Shown: positions 24,432-37,940 of the stretch, piece by piece | Numbering within the stretch: the stretch's first letter is position 1 | Layout: every line of letters begins with the position of its first letter | NCBI GenBank assembly: GCA_022829145.1 | Contig: CM040752.1 | Coordinates: 35,751,086 to 35,815,085, forward strand | From: Albula goreensis | Lineage: Eukaryota; Chordata; Actinopteri; Albuliformes; Albulidae | Direction: 5' to 3' | DNA: 64,000 nt | Position numbers and translations under genes: made by a program | Notes under the pieces: generated by a model | Told to the model about the DNA's origin: nothing | The model's input: only the letters and a program-made list of their open reading frames with translations | The model's database searches: none

Positions 24432-27400
24432 CATATACCTGTTTTGGTGCATAATTGGTGTGTGAGTATGGGTGAAACTATCCTGGTGTGTATTTGGCTA
24501 AGATGAAAACAGGACACCATTCTAACATATTTTGGTGCTAATTTCTTTTGTACTGGGTGTCCTTTGAAAATACCTTAGGATTTTCCACCTGGTAAAACTA
24601 ATCTAGAATAATCTTACCTGGCCCTTTTCAGGCATTTTTGGTGTCAAAAATTGATGTAGAGTCAGTGAATCTTATGACTAACCGAAGGAGCAGATTCGTC
24701 CATGATTATTGCTTTAATATGCTAGCTACCAACACCACAGACACACTGTGGCTTTAGACAGTATTCATCCTTCATTTAGCCACAGGAATTATCTATCCCA
24801 CAGCAAATACAATTACTTTATTCATTTTAGTGATTACCAAAGTGATCCCTTTTGTGCAAAAAGGGAACATTTTTGGTACCATTTAGAACTATTGATGAAC
24901 TTTTCACTAGTATGGAAGTGTAGATGTTTACTCTCCTCATAGAGAGTAAGACACTGTAGAGTATATCATATTGTATTACATGACAATATCGTTCAGTGTA
25001 AAGGTTCAGAAGGGTGTCGAGTTAGCAGGACTCAACTGTCCATTTTAAAACCCAGGTGAAAACGCGGCCGTCTGTGATGTCTGTGGCTGGAGCTGCAGCG
25101 TTCATGTTCTCTCCTCCAGACTGTGACCTTGCCCTTGTGCTGTGAATCAAGGCACTTACATCAGCCAATTCATTCAGCCGTTTCAACACCGTTTTTTATA
25201 AGCGGGGGGCTTATGGGTGGCGGTAATGTCACCTCCCAAAATAAATGAATTATGGTCACACTCAGCACACGTCATGGGTTCATCGCATTATAAATAGGTT
25301 CAGCGTGAGCTGGGCTTTATTGGCTGGCGAAATAATTACTGACTTTTTAAGTCTTATAAAGTGCAGCAAATGTTCTCTATAAATCTGAGGATTATTGTTT
25401 TCTTCTTTCAAAAAGCAACTATTTGAAAAATAAGATATGCAGTGGTGGTATTGAATGTCCCACTGTTTTAGGCATATACATGAAAACTGGAATTTCCCCA
25501 TTTCTGTTTTTCCTTTTTTCTATCAACAGAACACAAAAGGAACACACTTATTTGTTGTTGAGTAAAATACTTGTTGTTTTTAGATAGTAAAGCAGAGATA
25601 TTACTTTTCAATCCGACTAAAATATAACCAAGCTTATATTAAAACATGTGTTTTATTAAAATGAATGTCTCAGCAATCAAATGTGTTATAACACTATAGG
25701 TACAGTATTAAAGGTTTTTTTTTTGATAACTTGTACATTTATACAGACTGAAATGTGTGTTGACTGTACACTCACAATGTAGTAAAAAAAACAATATCTT
25801 TTTATTTTGAGCCTGATGAGGTGAGGTACAATATCAGAGGGGGATACTGTGCCATCAAGGGATGGAAATTCACAACCCTCCTGTTATAAGTCTGTCACAA
25901 TTCTTGCTGCACTAAAACCATCTGTCATGCAGGAAAGTTAATTGTCTTCAGTTTCATCGGTCCGAAATCGGTTACAGCTTTTCTTAACATTTCTAGAATA
26001 AATTTTCTGTTTGAATGTTAATGGCGGGAGACTTGGGCAAAGTTCACCTCCTACAGGGGGATTTGAACTACTTTTCAGCGGCGGCAAACCGTTTGCAGAG
26101 GAAGAAGGCAGGCTTATCCCCTGGCTCGGGACGGAGAGCATAATTCACCGATGTTTGCGCTGCACTAATTCCTTTTGATTTGCCATAAAATCGCAGGCTA
26201 AACTCCCTGGCGCAGCTCGTCGCCGAGCCGGCCCTTGTTTTCACACAGACTGGTCGTACATTGCTCTCCTGTGCTGTTTGTGTCCGTCTGCAAACGTCAC
26301 AAGGTTAAGTTATGTTGTTTTCCATGCGTTGGTTTGATTAAGAGTTTTGCCTTGATAAAGGAAAAAAAACTATGAAACTGTGAACAAGCAGATTAGCCTA
26401 ATTAAGGTTTTATACATAAATATTGTAATTGTTTTCACTGGCTTTTGTCACAACAGCGGTTTGTTTAAGCTAATTATATTAGTTTTGGTTCCAAGAGGGA
26501 TTTATTTTATGTCTGCAACGCTTGGAATTTCGTGTTACCTAAAGGAGAAGGCAAAACATAGGCCCGCTTTGTTTGTGTGTGGCTTTCCCTCTGCAGCCTA
26601 GACTTTGATAATTTGTGGTAATGTATCGGTCTACCTGCAGTCTGAAATATTAGCACGTTTGATCATAACGCAAGCGCAAAGCAAAGTCGCGACCGCATTA
26701 GAGCAAGCTCATATCTGGGTACAGTGGAGTCCATCACACTCTCTGCTGTAGAGTATAGGACTATGATGCATTCCCATGCACTGCGCGCTAATCGAGGAAA
26801 TTCCCACACTGACACGTTTCCCACAGTGAGAGTGACTTCGCTTCAGCCAGCTGCTAAGGTATGTCAGTATCTTTAGTTTCGGATTTAGCTTCTGGGAGGG
26901 GGGGGTGGCTGTCGCTACTTAAGCTATTTTTCAGCCTCGTTTTATTCCAAAAGCTTCTGTTGGGAGTGAAGAGTAGAGCATGTAAGGTACACCAAGGATG
27001 TGTTTATTTCAGCCTGACATTAGTGCTGTTTAACTGATTACATTAATGAAATTTACAGTTTATATTAGTCCTAATTGGAACAAACATACTTGAATCAAAG
27101 TTAAAACAGCCTGAGTTTATTTAACAATTACATTTTTCAGTGCACAGGATATGGGCTTGATAATTTTGGAATAAATTTTTGCTTTTGTAACAAAAGTTCA
27201 TTTACAGTTTTAAAACCTCTGTAGCCCTTGATTACATGATGAAATATGGACACACAGTTTTATGACTGAGACTGCGTTGCATGCTTAGGTCGTTGAGACA
27301 AGCAGCATGAAGGAATACCATTTTTCACAGAGTTTATTTCAGTGGAATCAAGCTGTCAGCAATGAGAAGGAATTAATTTGTTCATTCTGTTTACAACCCA

Positions 27401-30400
27401 TACCCACATAGCACACATTTACTCTTCATGCGTGTGCAGTGTGTGTGACATTTACAGCACAATTATTCATCATTTATAAATGTGATATAAATATGTTATT
27501 TATATGCTATGTGGTCACTGAACGATGTATAAACAATATTCAGATTTTCTTAAAAAGCTATGTTTTGAAAACCTGTTTCACTTTTTTCAAGGCAATATTG
27601 AATATATAGCAAATACATGTAAAAATGTTGCACCCATTTTGCACACCACTGTTTCAGGTTTGAAATAGCAATTAAGCAGCCTGGTAGGTTCAATATCATG
27701 CCTGGAAACATTTCCTTTTGTCAGTTATTAAAAAAACTACTTTTCAAAATGTTAATATGCAGTCATTGTTCTTGTGTGAATTTGACTGCAGCAATGACTG
27801 TGTATAACAATTCAGCATTACGTTCTTATCTTTCAGAGCAAGTGTCCTTTTACATGTCACTGCTCAAGAGTAACTTATCTCACTGCTCTGAATCTTAACA
27901 TATCTGCTTGAGTTTTGCCTCCAGTTTACTTCTTAAGTTTCGCAGTATTATTATGTTTGCCTACAGGGGAGAAATAGATGTATGTAATTAAAGTCCATCG
28001 CCAGAGTCGGTTGTCAAACTGACAGCTGACCCAAAAAACACAAATGTGACAACCTGCCCCAAACACACATTTTAAAAACAATTTGATTCTGTCACGCACA
28101 TCTAGGTCAACCCATTTCACTAGCCACCTCTGTTGAACAAAACAAACAGGTAAAACGCTCTTATCTCATGGTCAGTTCTGCTTGTGATTATCTGTTATTT
28201 ACTGTTTTCATTATTTGAAATGATCATTTCCTTAATATATGATGTTAATGACAAAAAAGGGAGGCAGGTAAATTTCCAGAAAGTATGACAAACGTCTCCC
28301 TCTGGATCTCCCCATATTTTCAGAATAACAGTGAAACTTTCTGCCTGTTGTATTCTGATCATAACAGTGAGTCGTCTCTATATGACTGCAAACAAATCTC
28401 CCGATATGAAAGATTCCCCCAGAGATCTAAAAATGTGATGTTGAGGGCACTGTTTAGTCCTTTCAGAATATAAAATCTAAAAGTTATGTACAAGACAATA
28501 ATTTGTGTAGATATGACACGGACAAAACTTAAAGCATGGTTCTTGCTTTGTAGTGTTCAGGCAAGTCACACTTTTGCCACAAAAGTCGTTGTTTTGAAAT
28601 CGGCCCCGCTGTTAACTTCCTCAAAAGCAAGTCTGAGAGTCAAGGACAGACAGTGGCAAGAAGAAAAGTCCCTCTGTGGAACAAGTAGGAAGAAACCGAA
28701 TAGGTGGCATATGATGCAACAGGGCAGTAAAGATGCATTTTTCATCGTGGTTTGCAGGAATGGATAGACACCATTGATTTTACTAAATCACACAACTGAA
28801 AACTGCATATCATAGGAAACCTATACTCATGAAGTAGGGTGGGGGGGGCAGGGACGACTTCTAATTTCAATGAAAAGTTTAATTTGTTTAATCATGTTAA
28901 ATGATGTGTTTGTATAATAAAGCTAACAAGAAGGCAATTGTGAGCTAGCTAGGCAGTGTCATTTACTTCTCTTAAAGTGTTTAGCAATTTTACATTGAAG
29001 CTAGATAGCCAAACGTTTGCCTCATAAGACCGATTTGTATTACCACCAGATTTAATGGCCAGTTTAGGTGAACTTGGCCCACTACCTTTTGCTTGCCAGT
29101 TTGTTAAATTTCTTAAACAGTATTCTTTATCAGTTACACGAAGGCATATCCACTTGTACAATTATAATAGTGTTCTGTGGTTTTCTATGAAGTTTGATAG
29201 CCTCTCAGTTTAGTTTTCGCACATGTGGTTTGAATCACTCCTGAGTCAATGTCTTTTACTAGCCAAAACACAAAAGTTTTGGAAGTCCGTAAGCCGCCAA
29301 ATCTAAATTATAACACCGTACGTTGTTTTTACAGTAGAAGCTTTGGGAAATGAGGCACATGACTGCACCCTCTAGTGTCTGTGATGAGGACTGCAAACCT
29401 GTGTGGCAGTAGCATCCTCATTAGTGAAATGGGTTAACATTTCCTATTTTCAGCCAATGAGAATCCTGGCCCAAAGAGTGAGCTGGGTGTTAGTGTATGA
29501 GGGGCCAAGCATGTCCAGTGAGATGGCAGCTTTGAAAATAAAACCAGGATAAACACTGTCAGATCATTTACATTTGTATTCATATTCACAACGTCGCACT
29601 CAATCAAAAAATGGATGTTTTTGTTCATGCTTGCAGATGTTTACCCAGAACGGAGGAGCCTAATCTCTAAAAATCCAAATTCCTCTTGACTCACTTTTAC
29701 ACGTGTAAATACAGAATCCGCAGAAACTGGTCACAAGAGACGGTAGGGTTTTTTTTAGCCAAAGCTGGGAATGGAGGTTTCTGGAAACTTTACCATGACT
29801 ATGTGATGGGCTTTGGTCCATTGGTAGGGCCTGTCGTTGGGTTAAAAAAAGCAGATACATGTGAATAAGGTGTGCTGTGTGTGTGTTTGTGTGTGCGCAC
29901 GTGAGTATGTTTGCATGTGTGTGTGTGTGTGTGTGTGTAGGAGACAATCAGCAGAGCAGTTCACAGAGCACATAGGCACAAACATTGGACCATACATCTG
30001 GCGCATCTCAGTTTCTGTTTTGATGAAATCGGAATCCACGATGTTTATACGCGGCCTCGGCCATTAGTGTTGTATCAGCCTCACACACAAACACGCACAC
30101 AGAGAGGAGTATCCCCTTACACACCGCCTGCATTCCGCGTGGATACACACTCATCTCTGCCTGCTGCTCTGCCCTCGGGCCCTACTGGCTCTGTAGCCCA
30201 AGAATTGGAAGACATTACTTTGTCAAAAAAAAGTCTCAGGCCGTTAATGTGAAAAAGTACATGTTACAGTAATGTTATAAGGAACAGTACGGTTAGGGGA
30301 ATATTGGTATATTCCAAAGTGTGACTGATTCAAAGGAGGAGCGAAAGAGACGAACAGAGTTCCTAGTATTATTATTATTATCGTTATTATTATTATTAAC

Positions 30401-33119
30401 AACAACAACAGTAATAATCTTTTTATGTGTAACAGTGAAAGGGTCAGAATCAATTTTTATAGATTTTAATTCTCATCATAGGTTGACTTACCCCAGACAC
30501 ACACACCACTAAATGTGTTTTGGTTGTATGTTCCAAACACATCTAGTGACCTACCCCTCTCTGAATGATCTACCTGGTGGTGTTTATATTATTTTAAATT
30601 CCATATTTATTGAAAAATTGAACAAATAGTGTTAGTTTATTTTCGTGTTGGACTGACGATGAAGGCAGCAGGCGCTGTGAACCTGTTTTCGTTAAGGAAT
30701 GAGTGTGCCCAGTACGTGTGAGTAGATGCAGCCAACGTCCATAGGCAGAAGAAAGTAATTTCCACAGGGAATTCAATACGTCAGCGGCGAACGATAGAGA
30801 TGGATGGAGCCGGGTTCAAACCTTTTGAAGAGCCCTGGGCGGGAGGCGTCGCTGAACAATTCTCCATATTTCTTCTAACCAGTGAGGGCATTTGCAACCA
30901 ATCCGCGGGGACATAAATCACATCAGACTGACGCACGCATCTCAAATCGAAGTCTTTGTACATATTGTTTTGAACTGCGTTCTTGACTGTGGGGGTTAGC
31001 AGAGGTACGGGGGAATCAATCACTACACCGTGGTATTTGTAGCAATTGAACTTGTGGGCGCATAAGTAGTGGATTTAACCAGTCTTACATTGCCTACCTG
31101 GTCTCTGGAGATAAACCCTTGCTTTGATTTCAACAACATGTCCACCGACGGATGTAGAAGCGTTGACTGCGTCCGAAGACATTTTCAGAGAGCTGCACGT
31201 TTAAGTGTTTCTTAAACGCTTTGGGGCTGATTAGCTTCAAAGGGGAAAGCACACACGAGATATATGAATTCATTGTATAGGCTACTTGGCATCATTTGAT
31301 GCAGGCTGGTGCTGGAAGACACCTAATGTGTAAGAAGGAATATTAAATTCACACAGCCACTCCGCCACTTACATTTCTAACGAGTCGAAGCTGTTCGTTC
31401 CTTCTGCTCACTGCGCGATGGGTAGATTCTCTCGTAACGCCACACCACGGAGGATTCGTTTAAATGGGCTACAAACGGTAGTCTGACGCTGCTTTGCCGT
31501 AACCTCGTTTCCTGCTAAGTTCAAATCCATGCTACCAAATTCTGCGTGCTCACATATGACAGCACCTGTTCGGTCAGTTTGCAAAAACTAAAACCCAGTT
31601 ATTATATTTAGCAAAATTAGTACTACTACGTCTTATTTAACATAAATAACTCGTTATAGTAGTGTATGAAAATATGTTAAGATGGCTACTTGACGGAACA
31701 CCGAAAATGTAAAACATGGAAAGCGTATGAAGTCGAAGTAATTGTCCATTTCGCAAGAAATATTTGATTAAAAACATATAGGCAGAATAAGTTTGTCTGA
31801 ACCATCTACACCCATGCCTGTTCAGGAGAAAGGCTTCACTCGTTATGTAACCTGTTACGTCTGCTAACTATGCAACCTGTTAACTCGGACCGGAAAATAA
31901 AAAAATAAATACATGTCTTCGAGTGGATTTGTACAGTCCAGTCAGTCTTAAGAGAGATATGTTAAAGTATCTAACAGAGCCTAAGGTGTGAGCTTATCTA
32001 ATTCAAAAGCCGTTCAGTCTAACGTTTTCGGAAACATACTTTACTCTATATAATTTATGTGCAGCTAATTGTACCATACAGTATCTGAAATACATTCGAT
32101 GAGAAGTGCAATTACAACGTACTCACATGCGCGGTCCTGTCGCTCTGTGGTTCTTGGAGGTTTTCTTTTGAAATGCTAATCTGATATTTCATTAACACAT
32201 TCAACATATTGAAATACGTACACAAAGTCTATACAACTTGCTTGAAATTTAACCAAAAATTGTTGGAGTAGGGATGCCATGTAGTAGCCCGCAAAATAGC
32301 CTACGGTATTAAAAAAATGTATTTTCAAAGCAGCCTGGTAATATAATTTAGTATGAATGTGTAAAAACGCTGCTGTTCGTGCGTAGCTTTTAACTACCTT
32401 TTTCTTGATGTATGTACTTTAATTGCCGATATTTGTTCTTGGCTGGTCACAGACAAATATTTACGATGATAATATAGTAAGATTTTTAAAATATAGTATC
32501 AGAACTAAGTGTCTTTCAGTCTTTCAGTCTTTCTTTTTTTCGTCACAAACACAGACTGTGCTGCTACATTCGGCAAATGTGACACGGGCTTCGGAACATG
32601 ACTCGATAGTGTTGGTGCCTAGTTTTTGTAAGGTAAAACGTGATATGCTACCAAACAAACTACATGCGGGTCAGTTATTCACATGTCATTCTTTGGCGGA
32701 GGATTTGACAATGCATACTGAGTTTATTTTAACAAGTAGGAAGCTTGACATTTACAATAAATGCACATTATTTTAACAGGTAGAAAGTTTAACTTGTATA
32801 ATAAATACAAATTCAATTAGGATACATACAAGTTCAGCTTTCGATAACTGTTCAAGATTAATAAATTGTGCTGCCCATAGAGAGCATGCATGTTTTACCT
32901 AAGTGGCTACCGATATTATAATCCGATATTAAATTGTGTTCATTAGGCATTCCCCTGCAGTTTGCTTAATTTTATATTCATTTATACTTTTTTACAGACT
33001 GTTTTTGTATTTAAAATGTACGGAAACATGCAAAACATTTCTAAATAAATTAGTCATTACATGTGTCGTTTTTAAAATATGTCTTCCGTTTGTGATAACC
33101 CGTACGATAGTTTTTCATC
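24432..33119. other. Upstream intergenic DNA of wnt2b
   Basis: About 8.7 kb with no supported exon. It contains (GT)n at about 29875-29938, an ATT/AAC trinucleotide patch at 30366-30414, and scattered homopolymers. I see no clear transposon. Parts of it (for example 26130-26260) have balanced composition with homeobox-like words and may be regulatory, but I cannot show conservation. Confidence 0.45.
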
Positions 33120-33136
33120 AGGTGTGACGTGTGAAC
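33120..33136 (+). promoter_or_regulatory. Tandem T-box-like sites upstream of wnt2b
   Basis: AGGTGTGA (33120-33127), a full T-box half-site, is followed one base later by GTGTGAAC (33129-33136), a second partial half-site in the same orientation. They lie about 50 bp before the CpG-rich promoter candidate and about 0.8 kb before the start codon. TBX5 acting upstream of Wnt2b is established in vertebrate limb/fin and foregut studies. That this site is used here is inference. Confidence 0.35.
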
Positions 33137-33182
33137 TAGACAGCATTGTATTCTTACATGTGTATTTGTGACTCTCCTGCAG

Positions 33183-33310
33183 CGGCGGTGGCGGCAGGTG
33201 GCCCTGGTGCGGTCAGATGTTCCTGCGACCCCTCTGCGTTCCTGCCCCGGGCGTGCGGAGTCTCGCGCATCCCGCGCATCACAAGGGCACGCTCCGTCCC
33301 CCGTTGACTC
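33183..33310 (+). promoter_or_regulatory. wnt2b: CpG-rich putative wnt2b promoter / 5' UTR start
   Basis: A locally GC- and CpG-rich segment (CGGCGG, TCGCGCATCCCGCGC and others) in otherwise AT-richer DNA, 630-760 bp upstream of the start codon. It is the only such segment close to exon 1, so it is the best core promoter candidate. No convincing TATA box is seen. A pyrimidine tract ending in CTGCAG just before it (33168-33182) could alternatively be a splice acceptor of a 5' noncoding exon. The transcription start cannot be fixed from sequence. Confidence 0.4.
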
Positions 33311-33783
33311 TACCCAATGAGAAAAGAGAGGCAAGAGAGCTGTCAACATTTTTTCTGCCCTCGCCCCCTGCCCCCCCAGCCCCTAGTGTTATACAGTTCC
33401 TTCAGTCCATCGCGTCGGTTTTATCTCACTCATTGGTCGATAAGGGCGAGAGGCTTTTTCACAAGAGATATTTCAGAGAAGAGACCTGGAGGAGTCGCAC
33501 ATTTTGTTTGTTTCTCGTTTTTTCTTTGACTGAAGGAACACAATGTGATACTATCTACATTCATAATTGGTCCACCGAGTGAGGAGTATTATGTTTTGAT
33601 TTTTTTTTTTTTAAAGAAGATGAGATTTCAGTGAAGTAAATGACTTCCAGTCCCTTTTATCACGCCCCGGACTCGGATTATTTCAGATGTAACTCTGTTA
33701 CAACTTTTGCTGGATTTTAGGTGGTATATTTTTGTCATGGCCTGGTGAATTGACATCTCGTGTGTGAAATTGTACATCTAAAA

Positions 33784-33837
33784 ATGCGGCAGCATCACAT
33801 CACTGATGGAAATTTTCACCTGAACGAGTATGTGTGA
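33784..33837 (+). other. Possible upstream ORF in the wnt2b leader (17 codons)
   Basis: An ATG at 33784 opens a 17-codon frame that ends at TGA 33835-33837, about 105 nt before the wnt2b start. It would lie in the 5' leader if transcription starts in the CpG-rich segment. Such uORFs usually lower translation of the main frame. Other upstream ATGs exist in this leader, so its importance is unproven. Confidence 0.3.
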
Positions 33838-33941
33838 TTTCATCGCTACCCAGCTCTGATAAAGAGAAAGAGAGAAAAAAATAGGCGACTGTTGGACTTT
33901 CATTTGCCTTCTCATCCGTCTAAACTGGGGAAAAAAACAAA

Positions 33942-34138
33942 ATGTTTGGTTTAAGCAAAGTTCAGGGTTCTTCTCGGATTTACAGCAAACATTCGGTATC
34001 CGCTGGAGGTCCTGGATTAAGGCATCTGCCCAGAACCGGAGCACCTTCTTCAGACGGATCAAATGCCACTTCTAGACTTTACGTTGCCTTCATTATTCTC
34101 CTTCTCATTCTTACACCCCGAGTGGACTCTTCTTGGTG
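33942..34138 (+). CDS. wnt2b: wnt2b coding exon 1 (signal region)
   Basis: Encodes residues 1-65 and two bases of codon 66. The start is the ATG at 33942, with A at -3; there is no other Met in this exon, so no shorter start is available within it. A polar N-terminal stretch of about 45 residues precedes a hydrophobic core at about 47-58 (YVAFIILLLILTP), then RVDSSWW. This matches the long leader plus hydrophobic signal of WNT2B, in which VDTSWW or a similar sequence ends the exon. The donor is G|GTAAGT at 34139, phase 2. The residue before the intron (W66) is completed by the first base of exon 2. The N-terminal 45 residues are poorly conserved in the family and I cannot assign them a role. 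Confidence 0.92.
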
Positions 34139-35240
34139 GTAAGTGCCCAATGCTACGTTAGCCGCGCTCAGAAGGGCATGGATCCCTCAGGCGCGCGCGC
34201 GCCCGCGCACGGCATACTTACTCGCAAATCTTTAAAAACGTTTTGTTCGCATCTCAGCGACGAATGAATTGGCACTGGGCTGCTTTTGATGGGATTAAAA
34301 GGGTGCCCGTCAATTTCAAATCTCACAGCGGGATCAGAGCCCTAGCCAGTCATTACGAAAGGGAAAGAAATTGTCGGTGTTTAACAGAACTCAAAAGTGC
34401 TGAGTTGTCAACTGCATGAGAATGAAATAAGATTACTTTTTCTAGTTATTCCAGCACCATCTATCATTTTGTGGTCACGTTTCGTTTAAAACACAATTAT
34501 GTCAATAAGGATTTCGTAAAATTAAATACTGACCACATCCGTATTCTTAGTAAACATTAGATTGTTTTAAGTGTGTGGATTCAGCAGTATCTGACAGTGT
34601 TGGTACCGTTGCGGTGATAGTGGTTTGCTGGTGGTATTGTATTTTATGATAGCCCGAGTATCAAAATTTTGACAATTGTGTGAATCGTTTTGATGCTCAG
34701 GTTACACAAATTATGGGGAGTAAATTTCACCTAAACAGCAGGAGGATTTCAATTCTGGAGGCGGGTGGAACACCTGTTGAGAATTACTGACTCCATGTTG
34801 GGCGAACGTTCGCTCCACGCTCGCTCCAGACAAAGGCTGGCTCCATTTCCATTCGAACGAATGTGTAGTTCGTGAAGCCATTTATTAATGACAGCCCTAG
34901 TAATTTAGGTAATTTAGAGATGACGATTTGAGGACCGCGTAAGTAACTGGATAATTTTTTAAGGTCACTCTGGATCAGGGTAACATGAAAAAAAAGGTAA
35001 AAATCACAGGCTACATTTGAATTATTGAAATTGCACAGCGGAAAAGAAAGCATATCCAATGGACGTGTTACAGTCGATATTTCGCAAATGATTCATCCCT
35101 TGCATGACGAATTAGCGACGAATTAATTTTGGATTGCCTGTCACTTAGGAGAGAAACAAAAAACCTATGAACTAGAGTACTTGTAGGGCGGATATTTTTT
35201 ATATTCTTCGTTATACATGCTTTTGATATTCTTGTCATAA

Positions 35241-35242
35241 CA

Positions 35243-35273
<31 letters not shown>

Positions 35274-35283
35274 TATTATTATT
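35241..35283. repeat. (ATT)n microsatellite in intron 1
   Basis: About 43 bp of ATT trinucleotides with a single C interruption. Confidence 0.95.
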
Positions 35284-35739
35284 CTCAACGAGCTACTTGC
35301 ACCCAAAATTTTATTTCAGTATATATATATATGTATATGACGTTATGCTACACAGGCATACACATGAGCAGACTGCTGCAGCTCATACTGTCTGTTGCTT
35401 CATACTGAAGCTGATAAAGTTTTCTCTATTACAACACATCAGTGGTTGGGCTTTTTAAATACAAAACTGGCAATCCTGGGTATAAAAACCATGCAAAATC
35501 TGCCCTGGTCAGTCCTGTTTCTTTCTGTAATTCTCAATCAGTAAGCGATATTAAAACCAGTTCAACACATATCTCCCCAAATGTGTCCTGTACAATGCAA
35601 AACAATTAAAAGTGGCAAGCCAAAATGGAAACCAGAACACATTAAAATGTTCAGGTTAAATCAGCTCTGACAGAAAACATATCACCCCTATTGGACTCAT
35701 TAAAAGCCTTGTTGAGAAGTTACATTTCCATTTTACCTT

Positions 35740-35880
35740 TTTAGTCATTTAGCCAATGCTTTTAATTCAAAACACCTTACACAGGAAGTCCATAAGTTCA
35801 GCATCAAGTGCAATTGCATCAAATGTGTGCATTCCAAAACTAAAATAAGACAGACGGGTGCTGCCCATGTCACTGTGCCG
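35740..35880 (-). mobile_element. Possible L2/SINE tail remnant
   Basis: AGCCAATGCTTTTAATTCAA at 35752-35771 followed by 'aacaccttacacagg' resembles the reversed fish L2 tail (GCTTTTATCCAAAGCGACTT). It is diverged and no clear head is visible. Confidence 0.35.
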
Positions 35881-37067
35881 AAAGCACGGCCCCTGGGGGG
35901 GGGACTTTACCGGCTATGCTGATACATACAGCCCTCTGACCACAGGGTGTTACACCCCCCTCCAGATGTCAGAGAGCGCAGGGGTGCCCTGAGCTTCCTG
36001 TTAAGTGTGCCTCTTCTTTTCTTGGTATCACAATCTGTGACTGTCGCTTTTTTCAGGTGCCTGCTTCACGGGAAACATGAATGAGTTCTCAGTAAAGGCA
36101 GACATATATTTGCTTTAAAAATAATACTAACCACTTGCCAAACTGAGATTCCGGCCCCGGTCATTCCCATCACAGTGGGCTTTGGTCTTGTTTTTTTGAG
36201 TGGGGAATTTGAGCGAGAGGCCATAGTTATAAAGATTACAGGCGTGCCTCACACCTCTTTCACGCTGTCTGAAAGCAGGGATCTGAAAAACACTCATAAA
36301 AGATGGAGAAATTTGCCCAGCGAATGCATTGCGACCGCGGGTCTTGAGTAACACGAATCAGAATTATAGCCTAATTTTTCACAACACAGCCGAGGTATTT
36401 TACCTGCCAATTTTGCAATAATAGAGCAGTAAATGTAATTTATGTCGGCTCTCCCGCTCTGCCCCACGTTTGAGCCAGCTGGCGTCTACAATGAGGCATA
36501 AAATCATTAATTTGCCAGGTACTCAAAAAATGAAAAAAAAAAAAAAAAACTTGGCAATATGTTATATGAAGAATATATTAGTATGTGCACATGTGTGTTT
36601 AGAGAGTGTGTCTGTGTGGCTGTGTTTGTAGTCCCCATTAACAGAAAAAACTGACTGTGTTTGTGCATTAGTTAAGATTTTTAATACTTTGCTAAATAAA
36701 GACTGACAGTGATAAGATACTGAGGTGATTATGTACAGCAGTCGATAATGTAAGAATCATATCTAATAAGAATGCTTATGCCAAATTCTCAATGCTTTAG
36801 CAGTGGCCATAAGCCTTCTTAAATACATCTTTTTTTTTTAAATATTGGTGAAAATTGGCCAGTAGGACATACTCTGTGCTTGCTTATTTAGGTGTTATCT
36901 GAATCTGAAACATGTGGATGTAGCTGTGGTTTTTTTAATTATTCCCCCTCGAAGATCAACATTGTTCTTTTTTGACTTATACCTGAAAACTTTCATATCC
37001 TACATGTATGTTCACTGAAAACAATGAAGTAAATTCATGCACATTGCAAAAGGAGACATTAAAATAT

Positions 37068-37140
37068 CCTGCAGGATTTGAACCTGTGACTCGGTTTTGT
37101 CAAAGTCACATTTTCTAACCTGTACTCCATGATTCAGCCA
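37068..37140 (-). mobile_element. tRNA-like SINE head, minus strand
   Basis: On the minus strand, GGTTCAAATCCTGCAGG is a perfect pol III B-box core (GGTTCAAATCC). About 45 bp 5' of it on that strand lies GGAGTACAGGTTAGAAAATG, a weaker A-box-like stretch. A degraded SINE is the likely source. Confidence 0.5.
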
Positions 37141-37940
37141 CATACCTGGATGGGCAGGTCATGTCAGGCTATCAAACACTGGCTGCATAAGAACACCACA
37201 CCCAAGCCTGCATATGTTGCCAATAAATAACAAAAGCCATAAAGGGTATTGATGCACAACGATGGTGTCTGCTTTGGACGGGCCAATTCTGGGGTAATCC
37301 ATAATTAAATCCTTAGCTGATTTGGTGAGTGGGTAGCACCTTTTGTTGTGGAAAGGGAGAAGAAAATACAGCAGATAAGTCAGTGACATCCCCATTAGGC
37401 ATGTAAATAAACACCTCTGAAGTGTAAATGCCTCCAAACAGATTTCATCTGCCGCTACCGTATGGCTGTATTATCTGCCATTAGCTTATACGTGTAAAAC
37501 AATCCCAAATAACTGCCAGGGAAATAGGGTTTGGTGAGACTCTAAGGTTTAATTCATTCCATTCTGGACGTCTGCCATACACAGAATGTGATGAATTAGT
37601 GTTGAACAGTGATGTGAATTTCGATTAGCTCAACCCGGTGGATTTCTGTACCTCTGGAGGGTGGGACAGGAGGGATTTGTAGACATCAATCATGTACATA
37701 GAAGCAGGCAGGTAAGGGACACGTCGCGTCACTGTGCTCACGTGAGAGCGATACATCTGGCTCTGGGAGGGTTCTGAGGAGGAAAAGAACATGGGACAGG
37801 GTTCAAACTGACGGTTACGTGCTTCCCCAACCCCTGGCGATCACTAGGAATTTATTCTGACATCACCAAGACGGCTTTTTGATCCCGTCCCCAAGTTTCT
37901 GAGACTCAGAATGTGCTCTGGCGCTCCTTTCTGCTTTCGT

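Noticed and set aside
33217..33582. 121-codon frame upstream of wnt2b
   Set aside because: It begins in the CpG-rich promoter candidate and runs into AT-rich leader; composition is not protein-like and it does not join wnt2b in frame.
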